64,000 bases of DNA from Ochlerotatus camptorhynchus (lineage: Eukaryota; Arthropoda; Insecta; Diptera; Culicidae). The first letter of the stretch is position 1, and every line of letters starts with the position of its first letter. Under the pieces are notes generated by a model. It was not told where the DNA came from. It ran no database searches and saw nothing but the letters and a program-made list of their open reading frames with translations. The translations under genes and the position numbers were made by a program. Below, piece by piece: positions 1 to 10,791 of the stretch. The stretch covers positions 1 through 64,000 of the forward strand of contig NW_027040510.1 of the NCBI RefSeq assembly GCF_037179485.1, read 5' to 3'.

Positions 1-530
1 GATCATTTGCAATATGTTTATAAGTAATTCGTGCAATTTCAATGCTCATTCTTTAGAAATTAAGCGGTAAATTTTTACAATACTGTTGCTAAATTTTACA
101 TACATTATGGATCATATTGATATTTTTAAAGGATCATTCACACTTTTTAAGAGATTTCCTGCGGTGTTTTATGGATCATTTGGATGTTTTTTAAAGAACG
201 TTTTTCAATATTTTATGGATCGTTTTATCAATTCTAAAGGTGCATACTTAACGTTGTAGTGGACGCATCGTTATTCAAGGTAGATTTTCATTTTAAGGGC
301 ACAGGTCTGCGACTATTTAGCTCAAATTTTAAGAACACACTACTGGTTCTGCTGGCTACGACAATCAAAGAGAAACTAATAAAATGCTTGATTCCTTCCC
401 GCTTATATATCCTCCGATTGAATTCTAGCAACTTCAAAACAAATGTTACCATGTGATAGCACAAAAACATCAAGATTTACAAGGTAAAGGGTGTACCGTT
501 TGAAATCCGCACACACTCAAATTGCTCTAA
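1..530. other. AT-rich non-coding DNA
   Basis: No gene or recognised repeat is supported here. Short open frames on both strands at about 259-473 overlap each other and show no domain. The stretch lies downstream of the prodomain exon on the minus strand and could be intron, but no further exon was recognised in it. Confidence 0.5.
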
Positions 531-637
531 CTTTTGATCCGTTGGGTAAAATCAATTGAAATTTTGCGTGGACATAGTTTAATGTGTATTTTTACACTCT
601 GTGAGTTGATTTTATCAGGTGCGCAAAAGTTTTCCAA

Positions 638-1030
638 ATGGCGACGAAAGAACAGTGCGTGCGCGGAAAAGCTTTGCACGAGTGCCGTGAGAATAAGGAT
701 CTGTGCCATCGGCAAAAAGATGGGAATCGCGAATTCCACAGAGTCTGGTATCATAAACGGTTCGAAGAACGTCTGGCTGTTGATCGGAAGTAAAGATCCG
801 GAAAAAAAAAGCCATCAGGTCAACGAGAACGATCACAAACGCGTGGTTGGGGCCTTTAAACGGAAACCGAACGCCTCAGTTCGAGATGTGGCAAAAAGTT
901 GCATGTGAGCAAGACTTTCGTGCAGAATACGTAAACTCGACCTGTAATACGTACGTTTAAGGTTCAGAAGTCCCCAAACCGTGACGAGAGATTGAATACG
1001 GTCGCAAAAAGCCGTACCGCGAATTATACT
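638..1030 (+). pseudogene. Degenerate Tc1/mariner-superfamily transposase N-terminus
   Basis: A frame opening at the ATG at 638 reads MATKEQCVRGKALHECREN and, past several stops and shifts, continues with segments such as KKLHVSKTFVQNT and FKVQKSPNRDERLNTVAKSR. This order, a helix-turn-helix region followed by a basic linker, matches the DNA-binding half of mariner-like transposases. At least three in-frame stops and one frame change break it, and no catalytic DDE/D part follows. It is a dead fragment. Assignment rests on remembered family patterns, so the exact subgroup is uncertain. Confidence 0.55.
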
Positions 1031-1189
1031 TTTAAATCAATAATGTTATAATTATTATTAAATTGAGCAACAAAAAAAAAAAACAATTTCATAATTCTAC
1101 GTCAATCATGTGGTCGTGCTTGGACACAACCCTTATATTTTTTTATTATAGTCACTTTGACACTCTTAAGTCTTGACTTAAGTCTGTGA

Positions 1190-1270
1190 CTTGTCCGGGA
1201 ATGAGATTTGTACTCTTGACTTTGGCGTGAGAGGTATGGATGTTAACCACTACGCCGGGGCCGTCCCCAT
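1190..1270 (-). repeat. Degenerate tRNA-derived SINE head
   Basis: Read on the minus strand, the segment has an A-box-like GCGTAGTGGTTAAC about 35 bases before a B-box-like GAGTACAAATC, the layout of an internal RNA polymerase III promoter. It resembles the heads of the better SINE copies at 3.16 and 28.69 kb but is more decayed and has no clear 3' end. The flanking 1041-1678 is otherwise AT-rich and featureless. Confidence 0.4.
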
Positions 1271-1678
1271 TTTTAAATCATTTTAATTTTTAATTTATGT
1301 GTTCTAATTGCAATTTTTAAATTTTGAAGCGATGCCCAGCTAATTGCTTCTTTAAAAAATATTTGATTATGTTTTTTAAGTAGAAACTTATTTCAGAAGA
1401 TTGTTTTAAAACCTTCTATTAAAACTTCCTTTAGAAAGTGTTTAAAAGATAGTATACCTGTTCGTGTGCTCGTCACTACCCTTCTTCTACTGTATAAACA
1501 CGTATGGGTTAATTTAACAGAAAAGCAACGCGCTTGGATACATGGATTAATTAAATTTAAGTTTTCAAATGTCTATAGCTCTGATTTGTAAAACTTTAAT
1601 TTAAGATGCTTTATACAAGAAGCAATTATGTAGCGCATTACGCACATTATAAGCGCAACGAAAATTTCCGAAACGCAT

Positions 1679-1798
1679 ATAAAAGTGCGCTTTTACGTTC
1701 AATCATTTTGGTGTCTTCGGTGCACTTATTGCTTGGTTAATAGGGAATAAGTGCACCGAGGACACCAAGACGATACAAACTAAAAACGCACTTTTATT
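1679..1798. repeat. Fold-back element, about 120 bp
   Basis: Outer ends ATAAAAGTGCG and CGCACTTTTAT are inverted repeats. Inner arms of about 24 bp (TTTGGTGTCTTCGGTGC on the left, its complement with one mismatch on the right) flank a spacer of about 15 bp. There is no coding capacity. It is probably a small non-autonomous element; no target duplication was identified. Confidence 0.6.
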
Positions 1799-1897
1799 GA
1801 CGACTCCGCACTTTTGTAGAGTCCAATTTTAGATGCAAAATACAATAAAATCTATAAAAACATTGTGGTATTCCACCGTTATCCATCTGATACTCAC

Positions 1898-2186
1898 TCC
1901 AGTTCCAAGTGCAACGTCTGATCGTTCAAATCGATGTGATAGTGTAATTTCCCATCTCCTCCGTCGTTCACCGGACTACTGCTGCTGCGTCGTATCCGTT
2001 GGAGGTGATCACTTTGCACGTCGTCATCGTCATGCGAGAACTCTGTTTCTCTTCGCCCATGTTGCCCATTATGATGTTGTTGTTGATGATGATGATGTGT
2101 TAACCGGTGTGAGATTAGCTCTCCTCGGTGGTTTACCTTTCGGGGTACAATCAGCTGTGCATTCTCCAGGTGGTGTGTAAATAAAC
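1898..2186 (-). CDS. Second coding exon: ADAMTS/ADAM-type metalloprotease prodomain (partial gene)
   Basis: The exon is bounded by an acceptor (TGTCCACAG, minus strand, ending at 2187) and a strong donor GTGAGT (1897-1892). Its open frame reads LFTHHLENAQLIVPRKV, NHRGELISHRL, a His/Gln-rich stretch, RRSSSSPVN, then KLHYHIDLNDQTLHLELE. The order is the pattern of the reprolysin propeptide at the start of secreted ADAMTS and ADAM proteases: a V-P-x-x-V start, G-x-x-x-S-H-x-L, a basic linker, then an L-x-Y and L-x-L-E-L strand. The frame starts with two bases of a split codon, exactly completing the single base left by the exon at 12053-12152. The His/Gln run comes from CAT/CAA repeats. The protease domain would lie beyond the left edge. 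ADAMTS is favoured over ADAM, but the catalytic part is not seen. Confidence 0.6.
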
Positions 2187-3155
2187 CTGTGGACACAAAG
2201 AAGAAAAGAGCTCATTATAAGTGTACGACCAGTCAATTTTCTGCGGAACAAATAGCGAATGGATATTGACTGTGAAACGATGGATGATGGAGGGTAGAAT
2301 GTTTGCCTTTTTCTTTTTCCGGCCTGCAAGGCGGTTTGTCAACTGTCGGTGTAAATTAGCACCGATTCATCGAGAGGCGCCTGCTGGTTGCGGTTTCTGA
2401 ATAGGCAAGCCAATAAAGAGGAAAACTGAGAAGCGTTGTTTTATCTGTCAATAAAATAAATCGGTTGACATCGTTGTGTGATGCACATAAATTGCAACGG
2501 ATGATCTTCCTAGAGAAGAGTTAATCTCGTGATAAATTAAGCGCTTTTTTCCGATGCTCCTAACAAAAGCAGTTCCCGTCTCTTCCCTATTGATCGATGC
2601 TGGATGGGAACGCAAAAGGCATGATCGGATACGCTAAGCCGACGATTCATTGGTTCGTGAATCATGCTTACTGCTGCGCCGCGCCGCCCGTTGCAGTCGC
2701 TCAATTGACGATGTTTAATCCGGTCCTCACGAATATCGCATCAGTGTCACTCGTCGATTGACAACTCTATTATACGGCTGTGTATACGGTTTTGACACAT
2801 GTGAACGGTCAATCGGAAATATCGGCTGAAGAAAGATAAGCTCGATAGCATGCGACAGCCCAGCAGACCATCTGGGAAGAGCAGATTCTGGTTTAATGGA
2901 TTTGTGGAGTAGAGTTGGAGCGAGTGATAAATGATTCATTTTTTTTCTGGTGTACGACTTGGAGCGATTGATTTGTAATTCAGCGGAACATGGGAATCTT
3001 TCTGTGAGGTATTTGTTGTGGTGTTATTTTTTACTGTTTGTGTCATAGTGATAGTCATATGTTTTATATATATTTTTAATTTGATTTGGTTAAATCTTCG
3101 AATAATGTTTGTTTCCCTTGGGATAGAATATCGTGTTGTTAAGGTTTGTTGATCA
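2187..3155 (-). other. Intron sequence, apparently unique
   Basis: This lies between the two inferred metalloprotease exons and is less AT-rich than the repeats. Short frames on both strands show no domain. The GC-rich block near 2640-2720 could be conserved intronic or regulatory sequence, but there is no direct evidence. Confidence 0.4.
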
Positions 3156-3424
3156 GTGGCGCCGGTTATGTAGTGGTAAGCGTGATTACCTCTCACCCCA
3201 GCAGGCCTGGGTTCAATCCTATTCGGCGCCACCGGGATGTTCTGAGGTATAACAACTCTGATCACGCCTTCCTTCGGATGGGAAGTAAAGCCGTTGGTCC
3301 CCGGTTCATGAGTTGATGGGTCAATAGGTAGGGTCGAGGTGTGGAAGCTGTCTCCCTGGCGTCGGTAGCATTGGTTCTCAGCACGGAAAACAAGATCGAC
3401 GGAAAACAAATCAACAGAAAAAAG
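3156..3424 (+). mobile_element. Full-length tRNA-derived SINE (Feilai-like)
   Basis: The head carries an A box around TAGTGGTAAGCG and a B box GGTTCAATCC, then a body shared with the copies at 24.9 and 28.7 kb (CCTTCCTTCGGATGGGAAG, AAGCCGTTGGTCC). It ends in an A-rich tail. A perfect 15 bp target duplication AAGGTTTGTTGATCA flanks it at 3141-3155 and 3425-3439, so both ends are defined. SINEs like this are copied by the machinery of non-LTR elements. Confidence 0.85.
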
Positions 3425-3834
3425 AAGGTTTGTTGATCATTCATTGGATGAATTAAAGATGTTTTAAACATCACAAGTAATTTTTACAACATGGAATTGC
3501 AATTCGATAAATTAAACAGAGTTGTGGTATATTATACTATTTGAGCTCAGTTGTTCGAAAAAAAAAATACTCCATCAATAAAAGTAAAGGTTGTATCCAA
3601 GACATTACGATTACGTGCTCGGTATCCAACACTCGGCGACTGTGTTAGAAAAACCACTCTTCCCATCATGGAAACCAAACGCCCAAAAAAGCACGGAATT
3701 TTTGGTTTATTCAATAGATAATCAAGAAAGTAGAAATTAATTGGAGGAATTTCTTGCTAAAGTTTCCATTCGCGAGTTATTCGACCGACCGACCGGATAC
3801 CACCACCGGACACCACCACACACGGTGATTGAAT

Positions 3835-4110
3835 AAGCACCGTTTGGCAACACCAGATGGAATTCTATTTTGAAATCTGTGTTAGGGAAAGCGCTTTTTG
3901 TTGGCAATCGATTATAATTTTGCTCACCATTGCAACAGTTGGACATTTGTGTAATTTTCAATAGTGACCTATTGAAAATTGATAAATTGTTTATTAAAGC
4001 AGATTTGTAGAAAAATTTCCAATCGATTGGCTTGTTTAGAATTAAAATCCATCCGCTATTGACAGAGTTATAAGTGGTCAAAACCTGACAGCTTTTCGTA
4101 ACGCGGTCGA
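3835..4110 (-). repeat. Fragment of the ACGTAGGACTACGT inverted-repeat family
   Basis: On the minus strand this holds the internal sequence found at 30.4-30.6 kb: a CTAACACAGATTTCAAA motif, a CACTATTGAAAAT motif and the surrounding text. The family's terminal inverted repeat is not seen here, so it is an internal fragment. Open frames across it carry no recognised domain. Confidence 0.5.
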
Positions 4111-4440
4111 TTTTGGTTTTTTGAAATTGCATCCCCAATATGTTGATGAAAGACGTTATCTTACGTCAAAAGTGACTGGGTAGTGCCCCCAACTCTTTGA
4201 AACCAGCGATCCTATCTTTTAACTGCACTTTATCATAAGCTTCATGGTTTCTCGCCGGTGCATGATGGTATGCCTTCAGCACGGAATACGTTATCTTGGC
4301 CAGGATCGCTTCTAAAAATCGACCCACCCATTATAGAAACAAACCCAGCGGACCACCAGGCAATGTAAAGGCTTCTGGGGTTAAATGTTCACTGGGGAAA
4401 ATTGTTTTTTTGGCGTTTAGAATATATTTTTTACCTCCGA

Positions 4441-4590
4441 ATGATTTTTTTTTAACTAGTTCGTTTATTTACTAGGCTCAGTCGTGTGTGACACTTTGCG
4501 GAGCCAAAATCAGTAATGTTTGATTTACATTTTAAATAGCAGTATTTCTAGGTTAGTATTGGGTACCAATTACTCGTGGCGGGCTCGTAC
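4441..4590 (-). mobile_element. 5'-truncated 3' end of an I-clade non-LTR element
   Basis: Read on the minus strand, this resembles the 3' untranslated end of the complete element at 41.76-41.92 kb: shared TTTGCGGAGCC, a TGTTT-GATTA block and the ATTACTCG(T/C)GGC motif. It ends in a poly(A) run, seen as T on the plus strand near 4445-4453. Severe 5' truncation is typical of target-primed reverse transcription. Confidence 0.6.
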
Positions 4591-4800
4591 CTCCGAATGA
4601 TAATTCCATTAAAAATGTTTTGGAAATGTATTCAAAAATGGGAGAACTTAATTTTGACCCATGTACTCCTCCTTATGGAGTAACCCGTGTGTTTCCAGTT
4701 CATACAAATTTCCAAATAATTTTAATGGACTACAGTACTTTCCCGTTTTTGTCAACCCCATCTGAAATTTTAGGCTGTCAAAATCGGGAAATCTTCTTTT

Positions 4801-5215
4801 AAATGGAAGATAACCTTTTTATGCTGTTCCGCTAACAACCCAATTTCATTACTTCATTATGATGGCTACCAAGCCTTTGGGATTTTCCTTATTAGAGAGT
4901 TGAATAGATTTTTCTCCTTTAGTTTACTTAAATCTTTGGTTTTAATTAGTTAGGTAGGTTCCGATTCAACACATTGTAGTTTCATTTTTATACCTGTGAT
5001 CTTGATTTGTATACCTAGGGGATGAGTACTTAAGGGGATTAGATCTTGAAAAGTTCTTTAGTGAGAATGACACTGATGAAGACTGCACATTGTAGTCGAA
5101 ATACGTATCTGTCATGGATACCAAAATTTATTAAGTGGAATTAAATGGAAGATAACCTTTTTTGCTGTTTTATTTAAGCATTCCGCTAACAACCCAATTT
5201 CATTACTTCATTAAG
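4801..5215 (+). repeat. Hammerhead-bearing repeat with direct repeats 342 bp apart (family A)
   Basis: The segment starting AAATGGAAGATAACC at 4801-4859 recurs at 5143-5215, a head-to-tail spacing of 342 bp. Between them lies the complete ribozyme module at 5067-5115. The second copy contains an extra TTTATTTAAGCA block that also occurs in the related fold-back at 59.84-60.13 kb, so the family can be traced. A faint second half-module (ACACATTGTAGTTTCAT, about 4968-4985) hints that both units once carried the motif. Confidence 0.6.
5067..5115 (+). ncRNA. Candidate hammerhead ribozyme (family A copy)
   Basis: Elements in order: stem I 5' strand ATGACA; core CTGATGA (5073-5079); one extra A; stem II GACTGC/GTAGTC closing over ACATT; GAAA (5098-5101); stem III AUA/UAU closed by a two-base CG loop; the expected cleavage position after C5109; and TGTCAT, the exact complement of the stem I strand. 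This is the layout of minimal type I hammerheads with a short stem III, known from Penelope-like elements and schistosome satellite RNA. The unpaired A between CUGAUGA and stem II departs from the classical core. Activity is inferred, not shown. Confidence 0.65.
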
Positions 5216-6095
5216 TTTAACCATTATTTATCCACTATTAATGGAATTACTGATAAATGTTTACTATTCTTACAGCAAAGGGTACACCAAATACCTCGAA
5301 AAGTTTGCGTACGGTTTGTTGAGCCGGTACGTACTGTACGGTTTTCCTAAATTCCGCTTGGTTTTCAGCGCTGCAACCAAGGCTGAACCTTCATGTCTCA
5401 GTATCAACACTAGCCAGGACTGCCAGGAGCCGTCCCAAGATGTTCGGTATGATTCTGGCTACCGCGTTGATGGCCTTCGCTGCCTTCTCGTAGGCGTATT
5501 CTAGGTGGCTATTGAAGCCAAACGGTCGTCAACCATCACTCCCAGACATTTCAACACGCACTTCTAGTTTATTGCGTGCTCCCCAACGGTAATTTCTGAC
5601 CGCTGCAGCGCTTTAAGGTTACTGATCAATACCACCTCGCTTTTGTTGTGGGCTATCTGCAGCTTCGCTCCATGCATTAGGGTTCCAATCATGTCGACCG
5701 CCTCGGTCGCCAACATTTCCATCTATTCCAGCATCTTGTTTTACCGTAAGACGACGTCAAGCCAACGATCTCAGCTCGTTTGGGTAGCTTCAGCGTTAGA
5801 CCGCCGTTTTAAATCACGTTCCAGAGCGTTGGACCAAGGGTGGAGCCTTGTGGGATTCCCACCGTGATCCTAATCGATCTCTGTCCCATATTTGGCTCGT
5901 AGATCAGAACCCGGTTCTGGAAGTAGCGTCGCTGGAGCTGTTGAACGCATTCTTGCCGTTGATCGTTATCACAGCGTAATATCGATCTCCTCTCCACTTC
6001 TGTTTCGACGCCTTCTCGGCTCTCTCAACATCTGTCCGAATTGCTTTCACTTTTTCTCTTCCTTTTCGAAATTCGAACTGCCTCTCCAGCGAACC

Positions 6096-6242
6096 ACACA
6101 CGGTAAGAAATATTGTCAATACTTACAAGTATTGACAATAATATTGATGATGTGAATACAGAAATATTGTCAATACCGATGTATTGACGTCAATATAAAA
6201 TGTATTGACAATACGATTATTGTCAATACAAACTGTCGTGTA
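6096..6242. repeat. Small inverted-repeat element with repeated TATTGTCAATAC
   Basis: The stretch is built from TATTGTCAATAC and its complement in alternating orientation, between ends CACACGG and CGTGTAG. It interrupts the R1-clade relic. It is non-coding and can fold extensively. The target duplication is unclear. Confidence 0.6.
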
Positions 6243-6461
6243 GGGTCCACTTCCGACAATGCTTGCTCACTCTCCGTGCATTTCGTCAGCCTGTTTAGGA
6301 TGATCCTCTCCAAGAGTTTTCCGAGTGTATCCAGCAGGCACTGCTACGAGTTGCTCGTTGGTGACTTCGTCGTTATCTCCCTCTCCGTCTCCGTACGATG
6401 TAGGTGGCCAGGTCGTTGGATCGTGCTTCAAGTAAAGTACGATCCAACGACGACTTTAAGG

Positions 6462-6601
6462 TGTATTCAGATCTGAGCGTTTATTAGCGGAGCGGAGCTA
6501 AATTTGCGTTGGAATGAGAGAGACAACTAGTACTTTTCTCCCTCTCGTACCTTCGCAAAATCTTTCCCCGCGCGTGAAATATCGCTCAGATCTGAATACA
6601 T
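6462..6601. repeat. 140 bp inverted-repeat element with 8 bp target duplication (hAT-type MITE)
   Basis: Terminal inverted repeats TGTATTCAGATCTGAGCG lie at both ends. The flanks CTTTAAGG at 6454-6461 and 6602-6609 are identical, an 8 bp duplication as made by hAT transposases. It lies inside the R1-clade relic, so it inserted later. The right end may be off by one base. Confidence 0.7.
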
Positions 6602-7012
6602 CTTTAAGGTTCTCTAAGCGCATTTCAGCGGGCATGACTTGACATCTGATCTTCGTCATCACGACACGGTGTGCATCGTTGGCAGCAGCGCCTCGACCCA
6701 GCTCCAGTCGACAGTTTGACTTGCTGTGCTTTATCTCTCGTTTATGTGCTCGGAACATTCCTCTACGTTCCTCTGTCTGCTTCTGTTCTTGCTCTCTGAG
6801 ATAACTAGCGCGGAGGGTGCTAATTGCCTCATTCCAGCAGTAAGCTGGAGGCCGTCTGTTATTTAGCTCCAGTTTCCTCGGCATGGTCGTGTCACATGCT
6901 CTCCCTAACGATTCTGTCAACTCGTCTTCCACTTCAGGTCGCAAGTTCTTGTCCTCTGTACTGCCACAGGATTCCGTTGGCCGATGCCATATCGGATTGC
7001 CTGATGGTCACT

Positions 7013-7085
7013 GTTTTTTTTTTTTTTTTTTTTTTTTTAATTCTTTATTAAAGAGATTTTTAGCCTTAGGCTAGTTCATCTCTAA
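7013..7085 (-). mobile_element. Extremely 5'-truncated LINE insertion (about 73 bp)
   Basis: On the minus strand it consists of about 45 bp of 3' end followed by about 24 A residues. A 7 bp duplication GGTCACT at 7006-7012 and 7086-7092 flanks it. Removing it joins the R1 endonuclease text (a YTHSD motif) on both sides. It is a typical tiny target-primed insertion of an unidentified LINE. Confidence 0.7.
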
Positions 7086-7530
7086 GGTCACTATGGGTAT
7101 ATCCTGCACACACTTCAAATTCATGTTTTCCACCAGCGAAGGACTGCAGTCCGCATAAAGTAACGTCGATGATGGATTCACGGCCATCTCTGCGAAAAGT
7201 GCTGGAGGTGCCTGTATTGAACAGCCTAATTTCCAGCTTCGCCAGAGCTTCCAGCAGAATATGCCCTCTTGCGTTGGTACATTTGTTTCCCCACTCCACT
7301 GCCTATGCATTGAAGTCTCCTCCGATGACTACTGGTCTTCGTCCGATCAGCTCTTCGGTAAGTCCAACCAGCGTCCCGATGGAACTGCTCCATCGTACAA
7401 CGGGTGCGTAGCAACTGCATTTGAATATTCCGTTAAATTTGGCGATCACGAAACCTTCTTCTTGAATGGAGTATCTACCCACAGTTTGTATTGCAGGCAT
7501 CCCAGCTCTTTCCGCCACCTAGTAACCTTT

Positions 7531-8160
7531 ATCAGGAGGGACTCGATACAGTTGTGCAGTGTCGCAATAATTGAGGTTTATTTGGATGACAAAACAATTA
7601 AGTGTCATTTGGAGCGAAATGCTTGAGAATTCATGCTTAAAAACCAATAAGTTTAGCAAAATCTTCTAGCTGACAAAATTGGGAAAGCACTGTATTGTCT
7701 ACGCAGGGGAATATGGAGGGTTAGAAGAAGAACTTCAAAGATAACCGTGGCGTGACCTTTTTAGACTGCCCCCCTACGAGGAACGTTGATGCCTCCCTAA
7801 TAAAATTGTTATGGTTATTTTGCTTAACGACGTGTTCCGGGTATCATCCAAACAATTTGTTGAATAATTCAATCATTTGGGTTATCATTCGTATATGGTA
7901 TTTTTATTAGGATGATCCATCTCCAAATGGCAAAAAATAAAACAAATCAAAACAAATAAAGTGTTCCGAAACCGAAACATACGCAACTCGGCGATTTGAT
8001 AGAATTATCGCGTCACTTTTCAGTAGGTCCTATCTATATTGATCGATTATTTTCATTGACTATCTCTTTGTATATTTCCGAATATTTTCAACACATAGTA
8101 CGAGTTATTTACGAAAGATAAAGTTGATGAAGAGTCTATTTGAAAAGTGAGGCGAAAATT
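7531..8160. other. No recognised feature
   Basis: AT-rich sequence between the R1 relic and the pogo-type relic. No coding frame with domain content and no clear repeat was seen. Confidence 0.4.
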
Positions 8161-8169
8161 TCTCGTTTC

Positions 8170-8660
8170 TGTCACCTGATTGTTATGTCATACAGGCTGC
8201 TTGCGTATATCGGTCCCAGGGCATAGAACTTTACAGTACTTTTTCGAAGTGTGTAGTCGAACCCGTTCCTGCTCATTTTGGACAATCACAGCAACATCAA
8301 TCGTTGGAAACAGTTCTCAACTGTCTACTGTACCCCCACAAAGAGTATTGTTTCTTTCAGGCCCTGAAGACCAAATATGCTGAAGCTTGCAATCATTGAC
8401 TTGTGTGTCATCCTGGATATCAAGTGGCCAAACTGTTTGCGATGGCTTACTGCAGTGCAATTGAAAAAGCGGTCAACGCTTTCAGGATGTGCGGCATTGT
8501 AGCCCTGGAGTGTTTACAGACCAAGATTTTGCTCCAAGTGAAGTGACAAATATTGACCAATCGAGTAAAGAAAACGTTGAGCCAGATACCACTACCATGG
8601 GTCAGGTGTTTTGAGAAAAATTCTGCAACGAGATCTAAGAAAAATTCTTCACCAGTTTTC
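8170..8660 (+). pseudogene. Degenerate pogo/Tigger-type DDE transposase fragment
   Basis: Across shifting frames the plus strand gives LLILDNHSNIN near 8270-8310, matching the second catalytic Asp motif (L-D-N-H-x) of DDE_1 transposases. Further on come GYQVAKLFAMAY, FRMCGI and VFTDQDFAPSE, the usual order after the third acidic residue in pogo and Jerky-like proteins. Several frameshifts and stops break it, and neither the N-terminal DNA-binding domain nor terminal repeats were found. The superfamily is fairly secure from motif order; the subfamily is not. Confidence 0.55.
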
Positions 8661-9540
8661 AAAACTTTTTACAAGTTGCTGAGCGGCGGAGGGAAGGGTT
8701 ACAGGGAGAAAGAAACTAAATGTGGAAATCCATAAGAATTCTGAAGCATACTTTGTGGAATTCCTGAGAAGAATTCAAATGTAATTTGAAGAATAATTCC
8801 ATAGAAGTTTTGGAGAATATTAAGAAAATGCTGAAGGCATTCTGCTAGAATTTTAAGAAATTCAAAGTAAATTGCAGAGTGGATTTCTGTAGCTACTTTC
8901 AAGAGTGTTTTGAAGAAAATTGTGTGGGTATTACCTGGCAAGATGGATTCCTTAGATGATTTTAATTAAATTCAGAAATGCTGTGAAAGCTTCCAACTGA
9001 CTAAGAAAAACTAAGATTATGAGCGTTTGGAAAAGTTTGTTTCTTTAAAATTTAAATATTTTATATGAATATGAATATACATAATAATAAATAAAATGTC
9101 TAAGACTTCTTAGCATTCTACGGTTCTTGCATTTCGATAATTTTAAAGAAACTGAACTCAACAAATTTTCGAAACTGTGGCTCACTGGCATGTTTTGAGA
9201 TTAGAGATTTAAAACAATTTACGAAATTTAGAAATTTGCAGTCTTGGAGCATTTCTTTCCAAGACTCCGAGTCTTTGAAAAGTTTGTTCGTAGCAGCTTT
9301 CTCTTCCTTTAATCACTTCATTCGAGATTCAAAATGAAGACATGTCTTCAACCATTGGCATTAGGCATCACTCGAAGAATTATCCGATAACATTACCATA
9401 AAAGGGAGTTGATCATTGAGTTGAAGTTGATCACTACAGCGTTCAATTTTCGGTTGTCAACAATCATTTTTCATAATATTGCTGTAAGATAATTTGCTTA
9501 GTATTTCATTTTGGCTTAAAGTTAAATGTTGGTGGATGAC
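8661..9540. other. AT-rich DNA with degenerate GAATTC/TTCTAGAA-type repeats
   Basis: At about 8730-8960, imperfect short units like AGAATTCtgaAG and TTTTAAGAAATTC recur in loose tandem. A similar texture recurs at 9.95-10.4, 21.06-21.3 and 57.1-57.45 kb. Open frames through them are by-products of the repeat. Nothing else was recognised. Confidence 0.4.
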
Positions 9541-9554
9541 GTTTCTGCCACCGG

Positions 9555-9830
9555 AGTGGGCTTACTTCCCTTCCTAGGGAAGTCGTGACCAGAGATTTTT
9601 AGCCTCGGAAAATTCCAACAACCTCGACTGGGATTGTATCCAGACCCATTATGGTCACGCCATGATGACCAGTGAATCCCGATTAGTAGCTTCCTGTTTT
9701 TTTTCCCATCTTATTTCCCGTTAAACCGTTGGTCCTCGGTCCGTCAGTTGATGGGTCGGTTAGCTAGGGTTCAGGGTAGCATTGGTACTCAGTGCGGAAA
9801 ACAAGATCGACGGAAAACACATCGAGAAAT
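9555..9830. mobile_element. Rearranged SINE, two parts in opposite orientation
   Basis: Bases 9555-9665 resemble the minus strand of the SINE head and body (CTTACTTCCCTTCC, GACCCATTATGG). Bases 9718-9830 resemble the plus-strand tail of the copy at 3.16 kb (CCGTTGGTCCTCGG, GAAAACAAGATCGACGG). The head-to-head arrangement points to inversion on insertion or two separate insertions. Confidence 0.6.
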
Positions 9831-10791
9831 CGAATTTACTGCGATGTATCTTAGGTATCAGTAAGGACTTTCTGTGTACAACAGGAGATGTTTGCTTAGC
9901 TATACTAAGCTTAGAGTGGAATGCCCCTATATGAAATTCTTCCGACGATTCTCTTCTAATTTAAAAGTTTTTTTCTTTCTTAGAATTCACTGAAATTTCC
10001 ATCCATAATTATGTTTTAAATTCTATTGAACTCTCTTTAGAATTCCCATGAAACTCACCATAGAAATACTTTCCTCAGAATTACCTTTGAGTTCTCCTCT
10101 AAATTCTTTTGAAAAACTCTCTTGCGTCAAAATTTTCTAGAAATTATTTTTGAGATGCTCTTTGAATTACCATTGGCATCCCTTTTGAAGTCTTCAAAGA
10201 ATATCTTTGGAATTTTACCCTCAAAATTCGAATCTCTTGGTTTTTTCACATATCCTGGAACATTCTTCACAATCTTCATGGGATTTTTCACAGAGATACT
10301 TATATATTCTACTATGAACACAATTGACTTGGAGATCTAGCCAAGACTCTCTTAGAGTTCTACTCTGAACTTTTGCGGAATTCTATCTACGATAAAAGTT
10401 AGAGGCAAATTTATGTAAATGAATGCCCGAAAGGAATAACCATACAATTACCATAAAATAAAATACAGTCACAACAAAATCTGTATATGTATATCATACA
10501 AGTAAATTTGAAATATTGTTATAACACTAGATCTACAATACGTTCCATGTAGTTTGAATTTGCAACAATAGAAAAAAACAATAAAATTAATGGTAAATGG
10601 CTCAATGTTGTTCAGGAAAAAGTGAGGAGTACACCTGGACCCTAACTCTTCAATAGCAAATTCAACTTGAAAAGTGTAACGATGTAATCCGATTTAATTT
10701 ATGGTACTGTTTCATGGAAAAATGATTCAGCAATCTACGAATGTAGCAATCTACGATACTGTCTGTACACTGCTATACAACTTCTGGTTGT
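9831..10791. other. AT-rich DNA with degenerate short repeats
   Basis: From about 9940 to 10400 the sequence consists of loosely repeated TTCT(T/A)GAATTC-like units of roughly 25-30 bp. The remainder is AT-rich intronic sequence without recognised features. Confidence 0.4.

Larger units (their letters stand above)
5325..7530 (-). pseudogene. Decayed R1-clade non-LTR retrotransposon (endonuclease and RT)
   Basis: On the minus strand, fragments run from high to low coordinate: an endonuclease part with RRPVVIGGDFNAWAVEWG, LLEALAKLEIRLFNTG and ESIIDVT (7.5-7.07 kb); a linker with RACDTTMPRKLELNNRRPP (6.94-6.5 kb); and RT pieces including YFQNRVLIYEP and GIPQGSTLGPTLWN (6.0-5.8 kb), then a decayed C-terminal stretch to about 5.33 kb. 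The same family appears less decayed on the plus strand at 61.57-63.92 kb. Several frameshifts and stops, plus three insertions (6096-6242, 6462-6601, 7013-7085), interrupt it. No ORF1 or target duplication was found. Confidence 0.75.

Noticed and set aside
2069..2342. Alternative minus-strand frames overlapping the prodomain exon
   Set aside because: They cross the acceptor site into intron and lack the propeptide pattern; the chosen frame matches the splice phase of the signal-peptide exon.
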